Source: an uncultured Gammaproteobacteria bacterium (GTDB taxonomy: Bacteria > Pseudomonadota > Gammaproteobacteria > GCA-001735895). From it: DNA of 37,884 nucleotides. The position numbers and the translations under genes are program-made. The DNA is taken from assembly GCA_947259305.1 (NCBI GenBank), contig CAMYML010000033.1, positions 1-37,884 on the forward strand, written 5' to 3'. The notes beneath the pieces are model-generated. The model did not search any database. It was not told the DNA's origin and saw nothing but the letters and a program-made list of their open reading frames with translations. Shown piece after piece: positions 28,102 through 37,884 of this stretch; positions within the stretch are counted from its first letter, which is position 1; every line of letters starts with the position of its first letter.

Positions 28102-28623
28102 CTAGCGATTATGTAAACGCTGGGCACGAGCTTTGATATGGCTCAGGATGTGCATATGCCACAGTACTCGAACCAGCACAAACGAGGCTATTGCAGAAAT
28201 CGCGCCGACGGTGAAACAGCCCAGCAGAAAGGATTGCCAGATTGCCGCCAGGCCATTGATAAGCCAGTCGAAACTTAGCTCAAAATTGAATCGCTGGGGT
28301 TCCCGGCCAAGCATTTTTGCACCCAGCAGGTAGCAGAAATAATACAACGGCCCCATGGTGAAAGGGTTGCTGATCCAGACCAGGGGTACCGCGACGAGGA
28401 TGTTGACCCGCAACCAGATAGCTCCGACCGCGGCAATCAGCATCTGGGACGGCACCGGGATAAATGCGCAGAATATTCCCAACGCAACCGCTAACGAAAA
28501 CGAGCGTCGGTTGATGTGCCACAGTGACGGCTCCTGCAACCGCGGGCCCAGTAGCTTGATCCAGCGGTTCTGCGTGATGACGTCAGGGTGTGGCAAAAAC
28601 TTTCTTACAAAATTCCTTGGCAT
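28102..28623 (-). CDS. DUF2062 domain-containing protein
   Basis: RRSFSLAVALGIFCAFIPVPSQMLIAAVGAIWLRVNILVAVPLVWISNPFTMGPLYYFCYLLGAKML. Confidence 0.9.
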   Translation of the reverse strand: MPRNFVRKFLPHPDVITQNRWIKLLGPRLQEPSLWHINRRSFSLAVALGIFCAFIPVPSQMLIAAVGAIWLRVNILVAVPLVWISNPFTMGPLYYFCYLLGAKMLGREPQRFNFELSFDWLINGLAAIWQSFLLGCFTVGAISAIASFVLVRVLWHMHILSHIKARAQRLHNR

Positions 28624-28702
28624 GGTGATTGTATTATCAACAGTAATTCAATATTCTGCAAAGAGTTGGATCACATAACAGGGAATTCAGGGCAAGGATC
28701 GC

Positions 28703-30841
28703 ATGCCCCAACACGCAATAGCCATCGTGCTGGGTTCGTTGCTGGCGTTCTACGGTAACGAGTTACCGGATCAATCCTGGTCGGCGTTGCTGCCGATACT
28801 GTTATTACTGTGCCTTTATAATCCCGCTTATCGTTTGCTGCTGCTCGCGGCCGCGGCCTATCTGTGGAGTGCCGCAGTTTTCCACCACCACCTGGATCAC
28901 CGGCTGCTCGAGGCCTACGACCATCGGCTTACGCTGGTGCGCGCGGTGGTGGCCGATATCCCCGAAGTCGATGCCGGTCGTATCCGTCTGACTCTGGAAT
29001 ATCCGGAAATTGACGGTTACCCCGGCAGCATGCCCCGTCGGCTGCGGCTGAACTGGTACCAGGATGAAATCCTGCCACAGGCGGGTGAGCGTTGGCAGTT
29101 CGAGGTAAAGCTAAGACAACCGCGAGCGTTGTTGAATCCGGATGGTTTCGATTTTGAAGCCTGGCTGTTTGGCCGCGGTATCGACGCCAGCGGTTATATC
29201 CGCAATTCGAGGTTCAATACCAGACTCGAAGCGGCGAGCCCACTGCAGGCTAATTACTGGCGTATGCGCCTGGTCACGGCCATCGATGACTATTGCAGTG
29301 GTTGTCCCCATGGTGGATTGATCAAGGCCCTGTCGCTTGGATTTCGCGGCGACATATCGGCCCCCGATAAAACGCTGCTGCAATCCAGCGGAACCGCCCA
29401 CTTGCTGGCCATATCCGGTTTGCATGTCGGGATGGTCGCGGGCCTGATGTTTGCCCTCGGCCGCTATAGCTGGGGCATTGGCTTGCGGCCAGCTGGATTC
29501 AATCGCATACAGACCGCTTCCTCGATGGCGATATTGGCCGCCTGCGGATACGCGGCGCTGGCTGGCTTCAGTCTGCCCACGGTGCGCGCCCTGGTGATGC
29601 TGGTAATCCTGCTGGTTGCAGTACTGTTCAGGAACCGGGTCAACCTGCTGCAGTCGCTGTCCCTGGCGGTGATAGTGATTGTGCTCGTCGATCCCCGCTC
29701 GGTTGGCGCAAATTCGTTCTGGTTAAGCGTCTGTGCCCTGCTGGTGATCGCTTTCGTTCAGTTCCGCTTGCCCGGACGGCTGACCTGGTGGCAGCAGCTG
29801 CTGGCACTGCAATGCTGTTTCTCGCTGCTGTTTATGCCGCTGGGCCTGCTGATATTCGAGCAGGTCAATCCCGCCAGTTTCCCGGCCAACATCGTTGCGA
29901 TACCCGTCATCAGTTTTATCGTGCTGCCGGTGGTATTGCTTGGCTGCCTGCTGGCGCTGGCGGGTCTGGATTATGCCGGATCGCTGTTCCGTTTGGCCGA
30001 CCGGGTTTTGCAGTTACTGCTCGATTATCTCGATTTCCTGTTGTCCAGTGGCCTGAGCCCGCTAGCGGGCGCATTTCCGGGGCCGATGGTTTTGTTGCTG
30101 CTGGCGCTGATTGCCTGGTTGTTGTTACCGCATGGCCTCGGCTCGCGCGCGCTCGCGCTGATCGGTTTATCCTTGCTGCTCAGCTGGCAACCGGCACGGC
30201 CCGAACATGGTGCCTTTGAACTGCTGGTCTTCGATGTCGGGATGGGCACTTCGATCTTGCTGACTACCCGTTACCATAGCCTGGTGTACGATTTTGGCCC
30301 GGGTAGACCCGGTGTTTACAGCGCCGCAGACTGGGCCTTGCTGCCGGCAATGCGAAACCGTGGCATCGACAGCCCGGACCTGGCGATTGTCAGTCATGTC
30401 GACCAGGATCACAGTGGCGGATTGCACGGGTTGCTTGACGACTATCCGCGGCTGACCCTGCTTTCGGGTACGCCAGGAGAACTGCAGGCGCGCATTACGC
30501 CCGGACGCCGGGTCCGCTCATGCCACCAGTATCCGGACTGGCGCTGGGATGGAGTAGAATTTCGCTTTTTGTCCAGCGCTCACAACTGGTCCGATACCAA
30601 CAACCGATCCTGTGTGTTAATCATCGACGGCCGACACCGGGTGTTACTGCCCGGGGATATCGAGTCGGCGCGCGAACAGAGCCTGGTAAGGCAACATGCT
30701 GCCGCCCTGGCAGCCGATGTTTTGCTGGTACCGCATCATGGCAGCGATACCTCCTCCAGTAGCGGATTTGTCGAGCGGGTGGCGCCGCGGCATGTCATCT
30801 TCCCGCTACGCAGGCTCTGGAGCACAGCAGTATCGCAGTGA
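28703..30841 (+). CDS. comEC: DNA internalisation competence protein ComEC/Rec2 (C-terminus apparently frameshifted)
   Basis: SSGTAHLLAISGLHVGMVAGLMFALGRY, LPTVRALVMLVILL, metallo-beta-lactamase-like HVDQDHSGG and VPHHGSDTSSS; the expected C-terminal tail is found in another frame to 30935. Confidence 0.93.
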   Translation: MPQHAIAIVLGSLLAFYGNELPDQSWSALLPILLLLCLYNPAYRLLLLAAAAYLWSAAVFHHHLDHRLLEAYDHRLTLVRAVVADIPEVDAGRIRLTLEYPEIDGYPGSMPRRLRLNWYQDEILPQAGERWQFEVKLRQPRALLNPDGFDFEAWLFGRGIDASGYIRNSRFNTRLEAASPLQANYWRMRLVTAIDDYCSGCPHGGLIKALSLGFRGDISAPDKTLLQSSGTAHLLAISGLHVGMVAGLMFALGRYSWGIGLRPAGFNRIQTASSMAILAACGYAALAGFSLPTVRALVMLVILLVAVLFRNRVNLLQSLSLAVIVIVLVDPRSVGANSFWLSVCALLVIAFVQFRLPGRLTWWQQLLALQCCFSLLFMPLGLLIFEQVNPASFPANIVAIPVISFIVLPVVLLGCLLALAGLDYAGSLFRLADRVLQLLLDYLDFLLSSGLSPLAGAFPGPMVLLLLALIAWLLLPHGLGSRALALIGLSLLLSWQPARPEHGAFELLVFDVGMGTSILLTTRYHSLVYDFGPGRPGVYSAADWALLPAMRNRGIDSPDLAIVSHVDQDHSGGLHGLLDDYPRLTLLSGTPGELQARITPGRRVRSCHQYPDWRWDGVEFRFLSSAHNWSDTNNRSCVLIIDGRHRVLLPGDIESAREQSLVRQHAAALAADVLLVPHHGSDTSSSSGFVERVAPRHVIFPLRRLWSTAVSQ

Positions 30842-30986
30842 TCTTGACGGCGCAATCAGCGTCAGCAGCTCGCCGGAAGGGCTGTCAATCAGCGGCGAGC
30901 GTACCCCGGAAACACGTATCTGGCGGCGATGGTAAAAAGCCCTCTGTCACAGTATGATGTGCGGCATTTATTCCTGAGGACATAGC

Positions 30987-31604
30987 GTGTTTGAACTGGT
31001 TCAGGCGGGTGGCTGGCTGATGATTCCGATTTTGTTGTGCTCCGTGCTTGCCGCGGCCATCATCATCGAGCGGACGTGGACCCTGCGCCAAAAGAAAGTT
31101 ATTCCGGAAAAACTGTTGACCGGCATCTGGAACCTGCTCAGCAGTGATGCCCTGACCGAACAGCATATCGCCGAAATCGAAAGCGGGTCACCGCTGGGCA
31201 AGGTGCTTGCCGCTGGCCTGATCAATCGGCATTTATCACGCGACCTGATCCGCGAAAGTATCGAGGAAACCGGTCGTCACGTGGTCCATGAAATGGAGCG
31301 TTTTATGAATACGCTGGGCACGATATCGACGATAACGCCGCTGTTGGGCCTGCTCGGTACGGTAATCGGCATGATTCGAGTGTTCACCGCGATTACCGTT
31401 GTCGGGGTTGGCGATCCGGGCCAACTAGCGGGCGGTATATCCGAAGCCCTGATTACGACCGCGGCCGGTCTGACCATCGCCATACCCAGCCTTATTTTCC
31501 ATCGCCATCTGAAACGCAGGATCGATGACCTGGTGGTAGCGATGGAGCAGGAAGCGATGAAACTGGTTGAGTTTCTCCACGGCGATCGCAAAAAACTGGG
31601 CTGA
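30987..31604 (+). CDS. exbB: MotA/TolQ/ExbB proton channel family protein
   Basis: VQAGGWLMIPILLCSVLAAAIIIERTWTLR, LGTISTITPLLGLLGTVIGMIRVFTAI, GGISEALITTAAGLTIAIPSLIFHR. Confidence 0.92.
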   Translation: MFELVQAGGWLMIPILLCSVLAAAIIIERTWTLRQKKVIPEKLLTGIWNLLSSDALTEQHIAEIESGSPLGKVLAAGLINRHLSRDLIRESIEETGRHVVHEMERFMNTLGTISTITPLLGLLGTVIGMIRVFTAITVVGVGDPGQLAGGISEALITTAAGLTIAIPSLIFHRHLKRRIDDLVVAMEQEAMKLVEFLHGDRKKLG

Positions 31605-31608
31605 TACG

Positions 31609-32025
31609 ATGAACTTTTATCACAGCAAACCCGAAGAAGACGTCAATATCAATCTGACGCCCCTGATCGACGTGGTTTTCCTGTTATTGATTTTCTTCAT
31701 GGTATCGACCACTTTCGATACCACGTCACAGCTGAAAATCAGGCTGCCCGAGGCGACCCAGGAGAAGGCGCAAGACCCGCCGCAAAAGCTGTATCTTTTA
31801 ATCGATGCCAATGGCCGTTTCTTTTTGAACTCGCGTGAATTGACCAATAACAAGAGCGCCACACTAAGGGTCGCGCTGGAACGCGCCATGGCGGGAAGCC
31901 AGCTTCCAATCGTCATTCAGTCGGATGCCGACTCGCCGGTACAATCGCTGGTAACCGCGATGGACGTGGTCGCGCAAATGGGCCTGAAACAGGTATCGAT
32001 AGCCACCACTCGGCCCATCGAGTAG
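31609..32025 (+). CDS. exbD: ExbD/TolR family biopolymer transport protein
   Basis: MNFYHSKPEEDVNINLTPLIDVVFLLLIFFMVSTTFDTTSQLKIRLPEA; start at 31609 chosen over the longer ORF start. Confidence 0.92.
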   Translation: MNFYHSKPEEDVNINLTPLIDVVFLLLIFFMVSTTFDTTSQLKIRLPEATQEKAQDPPQKLYLLIDANGRFFLNSRELTNNKSATLRVALERAMAGSQLPIVIQSDADSPVQSLVTAMDVVAQMGLKQVSIATTRPIE

Positions 32026-32056
32026 TTGCGTTCGTGGCGTATCCGAGATCCGGGCA

Positions 32057-34876
32057 GTGAAACCGATTCAAGGCAATTTGGCAGGCGTCAAGGCTTATCG
32101 TGCTTTACTTTCGATGGCCTTCGAGCACAAGCTCTATTTTCTGCTGGCGGTAATCGGCATGATAATTTTCGCCGCCTCCGACGCCGCCTTCGCCTATCTG
32201 ATGAAGCCGTTGATGGATGACGGCTTTATTGATCGCGACCCGACGATCATCAAACTGATACCGCTGGCTATTGTGGCGATATTCGTGGTGCGTATGGTGG
32301 CGGTATTCATGCGCAGCTATTGCATGGACTACATTGGGCGCAACGTTATCAATACGCTGCGTCGGATGATGTTCGAAAAGTTGTTGACCATGACCAGCGA
32401 TGAGTATGACCAGTCTACGACCGCGACTAACGTCACGCGCTACTCCTATGATGTCGAACAGGTAGCGAATTCGGTTTCATCGTCATTGACGGTATTTATT
32501 CAGGACAGCCTGCGCATCGTCATCCTGCTGGGATACATGATCTGGTTGAACTGGCAATTGACCGCAATATTCCTGGTCGCTGGACCGATCGTTTTTTTGA
32601 TCGTAGTCAGAATCTCGGGGCATTTCCGCACCATCAGCGGAAATATCCAGCAATCCATGGGCGGGGTGACCCAGGTAGCCCAGGAAGTAATCGACGCCAA
32701 CCGCATCGTCAAGATATTCGGCGGCAACGAGTTCGAACGCAACAAGTTCAATAAGATCAACGACACCAATCTGAAACTGCATTTGAAAATGTCGATCGCG
32801 CAGTCGGTCAGCGCCCCGTTGATCCAGTTGGTGGTGGCTATCGCGTTCGCGGCAATCGTCGCCTTCGCGACCTCCGAATCGATGCGCCAGATCATTTCAA
32901 CCGGCGACTTCGTTTCATTCATCTTTGCGATGACCATGTTACTGGCGCCGATGCGGGTGCTGTCTTCGATCAATGCCAGTATCCAGAAGGGTATTGCCGC
33001 CGGCGAAAGCGTGTTCGAGCTGATATCTCGAGACAGCGAGCCCAACGCGGGACAGCTGCAGTTAAAGCGCGCCGAGGGCAGGTTAAATTTTAGCAACGTG
33101 GCACTGTGCTATCGCCGCAGCGAGCAACGCGTGCTCGACGATATCAGCTTCGAAGTAAATCCGAAGCAGACGGTGGCGATAGTCGGACGTTCGGGCAGCG
33201 GCAAGTCGAGCCTGGTGAACCTGATACCACGGCTTTACGAGTACGATAGCGGCGAGATATTGCTCGACGGCGAGCGGCTCGATAATTATCGAATTACCGA
33301 TTTACGCCGCCAGATTGCCTATGTCGGCCAGGACGTACGCCTGTTCAACGACACCATCCGCAACAACATTGCCTATGGTGTCGCGGGCCAGGTGGACGAG
33401 GCGCAAATAATCGAAGCCGCGAAACAGGCCCACGCCTGGGAGTTCATCGAAGGCATGCCGGAGCAACTCGATACCGAGGTCGGTGAGCGCGGTGTGCTGT
33501 TGTCGGGCGGGCAGCGGCAGCGGATTGCGATTGCCCGGGCGCTGCTGAAAGACGCACCGATTCTGATTCTCGACGAGGCTACCTCGGCGCTGGATACCGA
33601 GTCCGAGCGCTTCATTCAGCACGCGATGGAGCATTTGATGGAAAATCGCACCACGCTGGTAATTGCGCATCGCCTGTCCACGATCGAGCATGCCGACCAT
33701 ATCCTGGTAATGGATCAGGGCAAGATTCTGGAACAGGGCAACCATGCCGAGTTGCTCGAGAATGGCGGCATTTATGCCAGGCTGCATTCGATGCAGTTTC
33801 GCGACGCCAAAGAAGGCGAGCCTAAAGCGATCAGCTCCAAACCACGGATCATCCGCTCCTCGGTACTCAATAAATCGCTATTGCGTAACTGGGTGAGCCT
33901 GTCGTCGCAAAGGCGGCAGGGCTGGTGGCTGTGGTCGATGAACCCTTTGTCGATCCTGTTGATGCCACTGTCGGTGTTATTCTACCTGGCGGTCGGTTTG
34001 CGACGGCTGGGATATAAACTGCGGCTGATCAAATCGCAACAGCTGGCGGTGACGACCATCGTCGTCGGTAATATCACGCTGGGCGGCAATGGTAAAACAC
34101 CGATCGTGGTTGCGCTTTTTCAATTGCTGCAGGAAAAAGGTTATCAACCGGCAATCGTAACCCGCGGCTATAAAAGTGGTAATGAACAGAATGTTCAGAT
34201 TCTGCATGACGGCATAACCCACAATGCGGTTGGTGACGAAGCCAATATGATGTCAGAAATTTGCCGTTGCCCGATCGGAGTTGGCGCCGACAGGATTGCC
34301 GCGGCACAGCAAATCCTCGCGCAGTTTCCCGCAACCGATGTCATTCTTTCGGACGACGGATTGCAACACTATGCGCTTAAACGCGATATCGAAATTGCGG
34401 TCTGCCGCCACTTGTCGACGGGCAATGGACTCATGCTGCCGGCAGGGCCGTTGCGTGAACCGCAGGCTCGCCTGCGACAGGTTGACGTGACGATAGACCG
34501 TGACAGTGATCAGGTGGTGGAATCGCTGGGCGAAGTCTGGAATCTCTCCAACCCCGAACTGCGGCGCCATATCAGCGAGTTTCAGGGGCAGCAGGTGCAC
34601 GCGTTGGCGGGCATCGGTTTTCCTGAAATCTTTTTTGCCAGCCTGATGCAAATGGGAATCGATGTGATCGAACACGAGTTTCCCGATCACCATGAATTCA
34701 GCGCCCAGGATATGAATCTCAAACCCGACCTGCCGGTTCTGGTAACGCATAAGGACGCGGTCAAGCTAAAAGGCCTGGCGCGGGAAAATATCTGGGTTGT
34801 GCCGTTGAGTATCGAATTAAATGACGAACTGAAAAATCAGATATTGCAATTACTGGAGAGCCGACATCATGGATAA
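32057..34876 (+). CDS. msbA-lpxK: Fused lipid A flippase MsbA and tetraacyldisaccharide 4'-kinase LpxK (single 939-aa ORF)
   Basis: MsbA part: [57 protein letters not shown]. LpxK part: [79 protein letters not shown]. No stop codon between them. Confidence 0.9.
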   Translation: MKPIQGNLAGVKAYRALLSMAFEHKLYFLLAVIGMIIFAASDAAFAYLMKPLMDDGFIDRDPTIIKLIPLAIVAIFVVRMVAVFMRSYCMDYIGRNVINTLRRMMFEKLLTMTSDEYDQSTTATNVTRYSYDVEQVANSVSSSLTVFIQDSLRIVILLGYMIWLNWQLTAIFLVAGPIVFLIVVRISGHFRTISGNIQQSMGGVTQVAQEVIDANRIVKIFGGNEFERNKFNKINDTNLKLHLKMSIAQSVSAPLIQLVVAIAFAAIVAFATSESMRQIISTGDFVSFIFAMTMLLAPMRVLSSINASIQKGIAAGESVFELISRDSEPNAGQLQLKRAEGRLNFSNVALCYRRSEQRVLDDISFEVNPKQTVAIVGRSGSGKSSLVNLIPRLYEYDSGEILLDGERLDNYRITDLRRQIAYVGQDVRLFNDTIRNNIAYGVAGQVDEAQIIEAAKQAHAWEFIEGMPEQLDTEVGERGVLLSGGQRQRIAIARALLKDAPILILDEATSALDTESERFIQHAMEHLMENRTTLVIAHRLSTIEHADHILVMDQGKILEQGNHAELLENGGIYARLHSMQFRDAKEGEPKAISSKPRIIRSSVLNKSLLRNWVSLSSQRRQGWWLWSMNPLSILLMPLSVLFYLAVGLRRLGYKLRLIKSQQLAVTTIVVGNITLGGNGKTPIVVALFQLLQEKGYQPAIVTRGYKSGNEQNVQILHDGITHNAVGDEANMMSEICRCPIGVGADRIAAAQQILAQFPATDVILSDDGLQHYALKRDIEIAVCRHLSTGNGLMLPAGPLREPQARLRQVDVTIDRDSDQVVESLGEVWNLSNPELRRHISEFQGQQVHALAGIGFPEIFFASLMQMGIDVIEHEFPDHHEFSAQDMNLKPDLPVLVTHKDAVKLKGLARENIWVVPLSIELNDELKNQILQLLESRHHG

Positions 34877-35057
34877 ACATTTGCTGGATATACTGGTCGA
34901 TCCAGTCACCAAGGGTCCGTTAATTTACGACAAAAGCCGCCAGGAACTGATCTCGCGCGCGTCGCGCCTGGCCTACCCGATCCGGGACGGGATCCCGGTC
35001 ATGTTACCCGAGGAAGCCAGGGAATTGAGCAGTGAAGAAGTCGAAGCACTGAGATGA
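34869..35057 (+). CDS. ycaR: Trm112 family protein (YcaR-like)
   Basis: 62 aa; [47 protein letters not shown]; overlaps the lpxK end by 8 nt. Confidence 0.92.
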   Translation: MDKHLLDILVDPVTKGPLIYDKSRQELISRASRLAYPIRDGIPVMLPEEARELSSEEVEALR

Positions 35058-35061
35058 TTCG

Positions 35062-35802
35062 ATGAAGGCTGATTTCCGCATTGTGATACCCGCGCGTTAT
35101 GCCTCGGTGCGCCTGCCGGGCAAACCCCTGCGCGATATAAACGGCAAACCGATGATCGAGTGGGTTTATCTGGCCGCCGGTCAGGCTGAAGCCAGCGAGG
35201 TGGTGGTGGCGACCGACGATCAGCGCATCGCCGATGTTGTCACGGGGTTTGGTGGCAGCGTCTGTCTCACCGACAGTGGGCATCGCAGTGGCACCGATCG
35301 CATACTCGAAGTCACGCAAAAACTCAACTGGAGTCGGGACACGATAGTAGTCAATCTGCAGGGTGACGAACCCCTGATGCCGGCGCTGAACATTACCCAG
35401 GTGGCGCAAAATCTCGCCCGCCACGACTGCGCCATGGCAACCCTGCATAAGCCTGTCGACGCTGACGTCGCGCAGGATCCGAACCTGGTCAAGCTGGTAC
35501 AGGATAAAAATGGCAAGGCCCTGTATTTCAGCCGATCTGTCATTCCCTTCGACCGCAGTGGTGCAGTCGATCGATACCTTGGCCATATTGGAATTTATGC
35601 GTACCGCGTCGATTTTATCGAAACCTTTAGCAAGCTCCCGGCCTGCGACCTGGAACTCGCCGAGTCGCTGGAACAGCTGCGTGCGCTATGTAACGGCTAC
35701 TCGATTCATAGTGCTCCTGCGCTGGTCAATCCCGGTCCCGGGATCGACACCGAACAGGATCTCGCGCGGGTTACCGAAATCATGGCATCGCAACCGGCAT
35801 GA
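35062..35802 (+). CDS. kdsB: 3-deoxy-manno-octulosonate cytidylyltransferase
   Basis: FRIVIPARYASVRLPGKPLRDINGKPMIEWVY, VVATDDQRIADVV, NLQGDEPLMP, HIGIYAYR. Confidence 0.97.
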   Translation: MKADFRIVIPARYASVRLPGKPLRDINGKPMIEWVYLAAGQAEASEVVVATDDQRIADVVTGFGGSVCLTDSGHRSGTDRILEVTQKLNWSRDTIVVNLQGDEPLMPALNITQVAQNLARHDCAMATLHKPVDADVAQDPNLVKLVQDKNGKALYFSRSVIPFDRSGAVDRYLGHIGIYAYRVDFIETFSKLPACDLELAESLEQLRALCNGYSIHSAPALVNPGPGIDTEQDLARVTEIMASQPA

Positions 35803-36392
35803 AGTACCGCTGGAAACTGGAGCGGCATCTCACACTGTTCGAAAAGTATTTCAAACTGGATGAGTACCACATTTCGCACGAGCTGTTTGGCGGTGGCTCG
35901 AGTCCACTGATTACGCGCGAAATATTCGAACGTGGCGTCGTTGTCGCGGTCCTGCCTTACGATCCCCGGCGTGGCAAGGTGGTGCTGATCGAGCAATTCA
36001 GGGCCGGGGCGATCGAAGATAGCGAAGGCCCCTGGCTGCTCGAATGCGTCGCCGGAGTGATCGAAGAGGGTGAGTCCGAAGCGGACGTGGCAATGCGCGA
36101 ATGTGTCGAGGAAGCGGGTTGCACGATCGACCGACTCGAAACCATCAGTCGCTACTATGTCAGCCCGGGCGGGACCAGCGAGCACTGCAGCCTGTTTTGT
36201 GGCATCGTCGACAGTGAAGGACTTGGCGGAATTCACGGCCTGCCGCAGGAACATGAAGATATCCGGGTGCTGGTGGTCGATTCAGCCCAGGCATATACCT
36301 GGGTGCGCGAAGGCAGGATCAGGTCCTCGGCGACCATTATCGCGTTGCAATGGCTCGAATTGAACGAAACAAAATTATGCGCGCATGAATAG
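35799..36392 (+). CDS. nudF: NUDIX hydrolase, probable ADP-ribose pyrophosphatase
   Basis: Nudix box region GVIEEGESEADVAMRECVEEAGC and VVVAVLPYDPRRGKVVLIEQFR; ATGA overlap with kdsB. Confidence 0.88.
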   Translation: MKYRWKLERHLTLFEKYFKLDEYHISHELFGGGSSPLITREIFERGVVVAVLPYDPRRGKVVLIEQFRAGAIEDSEGPWLLECVAGVIEEGESEADVAMRECVEEAGCTIDRLETISRYYVSPGGTSEHCSLFCGIVDSEGLGGIHGLPQEHEDIRVLVVDSAQAYTWVREGRIRSSATIIALQWLELNETKLCAHE

Positions 36393-36420
36393 TCCAAAAT
36401 TGCACTCGTTCAAGTCCATA

Positions 36421-36434
36421 CCCGCTTTCGCGGG
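36421..36434. repeat. REP-like short hairpin CCCGC-TTTC-GCGGG
   Basis: Perfect 5-bp GC stem within CCATACCCGCTTTCGCGGGATCAAC, downstream of nudF; could also act as a terminator. Confidence 0.4.
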
Positions 36435-36764
36435 ATCAACTGATAATCCGGTATTGACAAGTTAACACCTTAGTTCTGGGAAAACTCGCGTATTTATTGC
36501 ATATCAAGCCACTGCATTATCCCAGATCGCAAAGACAGGCAATCAAAGTAATCTATAGATCTTCGCGGAAATCAGATGACGACCGAGAATGAAAAGATTG
36601 TGCACGCTAGAATGAATGTCCAGAAATCGCTTGTTCATGTTTGATCTGTTGATCCAATAATTGTCGCCGAACGGTCGTTAAATTGTCAGCACCTGCTGCA
36701 CACACAGGGGAGCGGCGCCGGCTTCGATTGCGTCAGGCAATAATATAATCTGACTCAGAAATGT

Positions 36765-37884
36765 TTAATAAATAAAACTAAGAAATAAATAGCCAGCAAG
36801 AAATATCGCTACCCACATCGCCATGCTGCCAGCGGGACGAGCGCTTGTGAGCAAGCCGGTGGGCACATGGTAGATCCCGGAAAGATAGTGCAGGCATTGG
36901 TGCAATCTTGTAACAAAGGCCCGGCGTAAAGCGCCATCCAGTTTCCATGCGGTCGCGAACAGGCTTTGTATCGCAACCGGGAAAAGACGACGATAAAACC
37001 ACTCCACGTCCAGGTTGGTAGAGTGTAGTTCGGGGGGATACATGCCTTTGAGGTTGAGCCAGACGAAGGCTAGCGCCGAGAAAAACAGCAGCTGAGTCTG
37101 CGCCAGCACGTGAGTCGCGTCATAGGGGTTATATCCGGTGTCGTAGGGCAGCAGGGAGTACATCGCGGCGGGATAGACGCCAATTCCGATACACAAAACT
37201 GCCGCGATCAACATCGCCAATAACATGTTGTTGGGTGGATCGCTTACCCGAAGGCCCGAGTCATGCGCAAAGAAAGCGAAATAGGGGATCTTGATACCGG
37301 CATGATGAAAAACACCCGCGGAAGCAAATAACAGCATTAACCATATCCAGTCATAACCGTTTTCGAGGGCAGCGGACATCACCATCGATTTGCTGACGAA
37401 ACCACTGAATAACGGGAAGGCCGAAATTGAGGCTGCCCCGACGATGCACAATACCGTGGTTTTCGGCATCGTTTTGTATAGTCCGCCCAGATCGGAGCCG
37501 TTCATGCGCCCGGTCATGTGCAACACTGCCCCCATCGTCATAAACAGCAGGCCCTTAAAGATAACATCGTTAAATGCATGTGAAACAGCGCCATTGATAG
37601 CGAGTGCTGTGCCAATGCCGACACCAACGACCATAAATCCCACCTGGTTGATCAGGCTATAGGCCAGCACCCGGCGCAGGTCATTTTCGATTACGGCAAA
37701 GAAGATCGGGAAGCAGGTCATGGCCGCCCCGATATAAACCAGCAGCTCGGTCCCGGGATATGCACGGGCTAACGAATAGACGGCGACCTTGGTGGTAAAC
37801 GCGCTGAGAATAACCGTGCCCGTGACAGTGGCTTCAGGGTATGCATCGGTGAGCCAGTTGTGAGCAAAGGGGAAGGCGCACTTA
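36765..37884 (-). CDS. Na+/H+ antiporter subunit D / NuoM-like proton-translocating subunit (5' partial at window edge)
   Basis: AFTTKVAVYSLARAYPGTELLVYIGAAMTCFPIFFAVIENDLRRVLAYSLINQVGFMVVG, HAFNDVIFKGLLFMTMGAV; the frame stays open to the right edge beyond the listed start at 37721. Confidence 0.88.
   Translation of the reverse strand, partial: KCAFPFAHNWLTDAYPEATVTGTVILSAFTTKVAVYSLARAYPGTELLVYIGAAMTCFPIFFAVIENDLRRVLAYSLINQVGFMVVGVGIGTALAINGAVSHAFNDVIFKGLLFMTMGAVLHMTGRMNGSDLGGLYKTMPKTTVLCIVGAASISAFPLFSGFVSKSMVMSAALENGYDWIWLMLLFASAGVFHHAGIKIPYFAFFAHDSGLRVSDPPNNMLLAMLIAAVLCIGIGVYPAAMYSLLPYDTGYNPYDATHVLAQTQLLFFSALAFVWLNLKGMYPPELHSTNLDVEWFYRRLFPVAIQSLFATAWKLDGALRRAFVTRLHQCLHYLSGIYHVPTGLLTSARPAGSMAMWVAIFLAGYLFLSFIY

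Noticed and set aside
1-37884. tRNA, rRNA, CRISPR, prophage or intact insertion sequence
   Set aside because: Looked for tRNA-like T-arm sequences, regularly spaced repeats, and integrase/transposase motifs in the ORFs; none were convincing by eye.

Overview
This is a 37.9 kb window of a proteobacterial chromosome, most likely gammaproteobacterial judging by the csiV-mfd, lolCD, comEC-exbBD-msbA-lpxK-ycaR-kdsB order. It is mostly coding, on both strands. I found no CRISPR array, rRNA, tRNA, integrase or intact transposase. In order: an uncharacterised secreted protein plus alpha/beta hydrolase pair; a Na/Pi cotransporter with a small basic coiled-coil protein; divergent kynurenine formamidase-like and kynureninase genes; an isocitrate/isopropylmalate/tartrate dehydrogenase family gene and an ABM monooxygenase; a periplasmic molybdopterin-oxidoreductase-like protein, histidine kinase and HDOD protein; two EamA permeases and a GMC oxidoreductase; a P-loop protein translationally coupled to a divergent MetA-like acyltransferase; an SH3/YgiM-like protein, an outer-membrane barrel and a broken FecR-like gene; csiV and mfd; a rhodanese; lolC/lolD; DUF2062; comEC, exbB, exbD, a fused msbA-lpxK ORF, a Trm112-like gene, kdsB, a NUDIX hydrolase, and a partial MrpD/NuoM-like subunit at the right edge. 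The main observations are (i) a 939-aa MsbA-LpxK fusion ORF, (ii) a MetA homologue with altered active-site motifs coupled to an unknown P-loop protein, (iii) four genes with apparent frame-breaking internal deletions (fecR-like, rhodanese, a small membrane protein, the comEC C-terminus), and (iv) a perfect 14-bp palindrome upstream of the dehydrogenase gene. All family assignments come from recognising motifs by eye; no database search was run.
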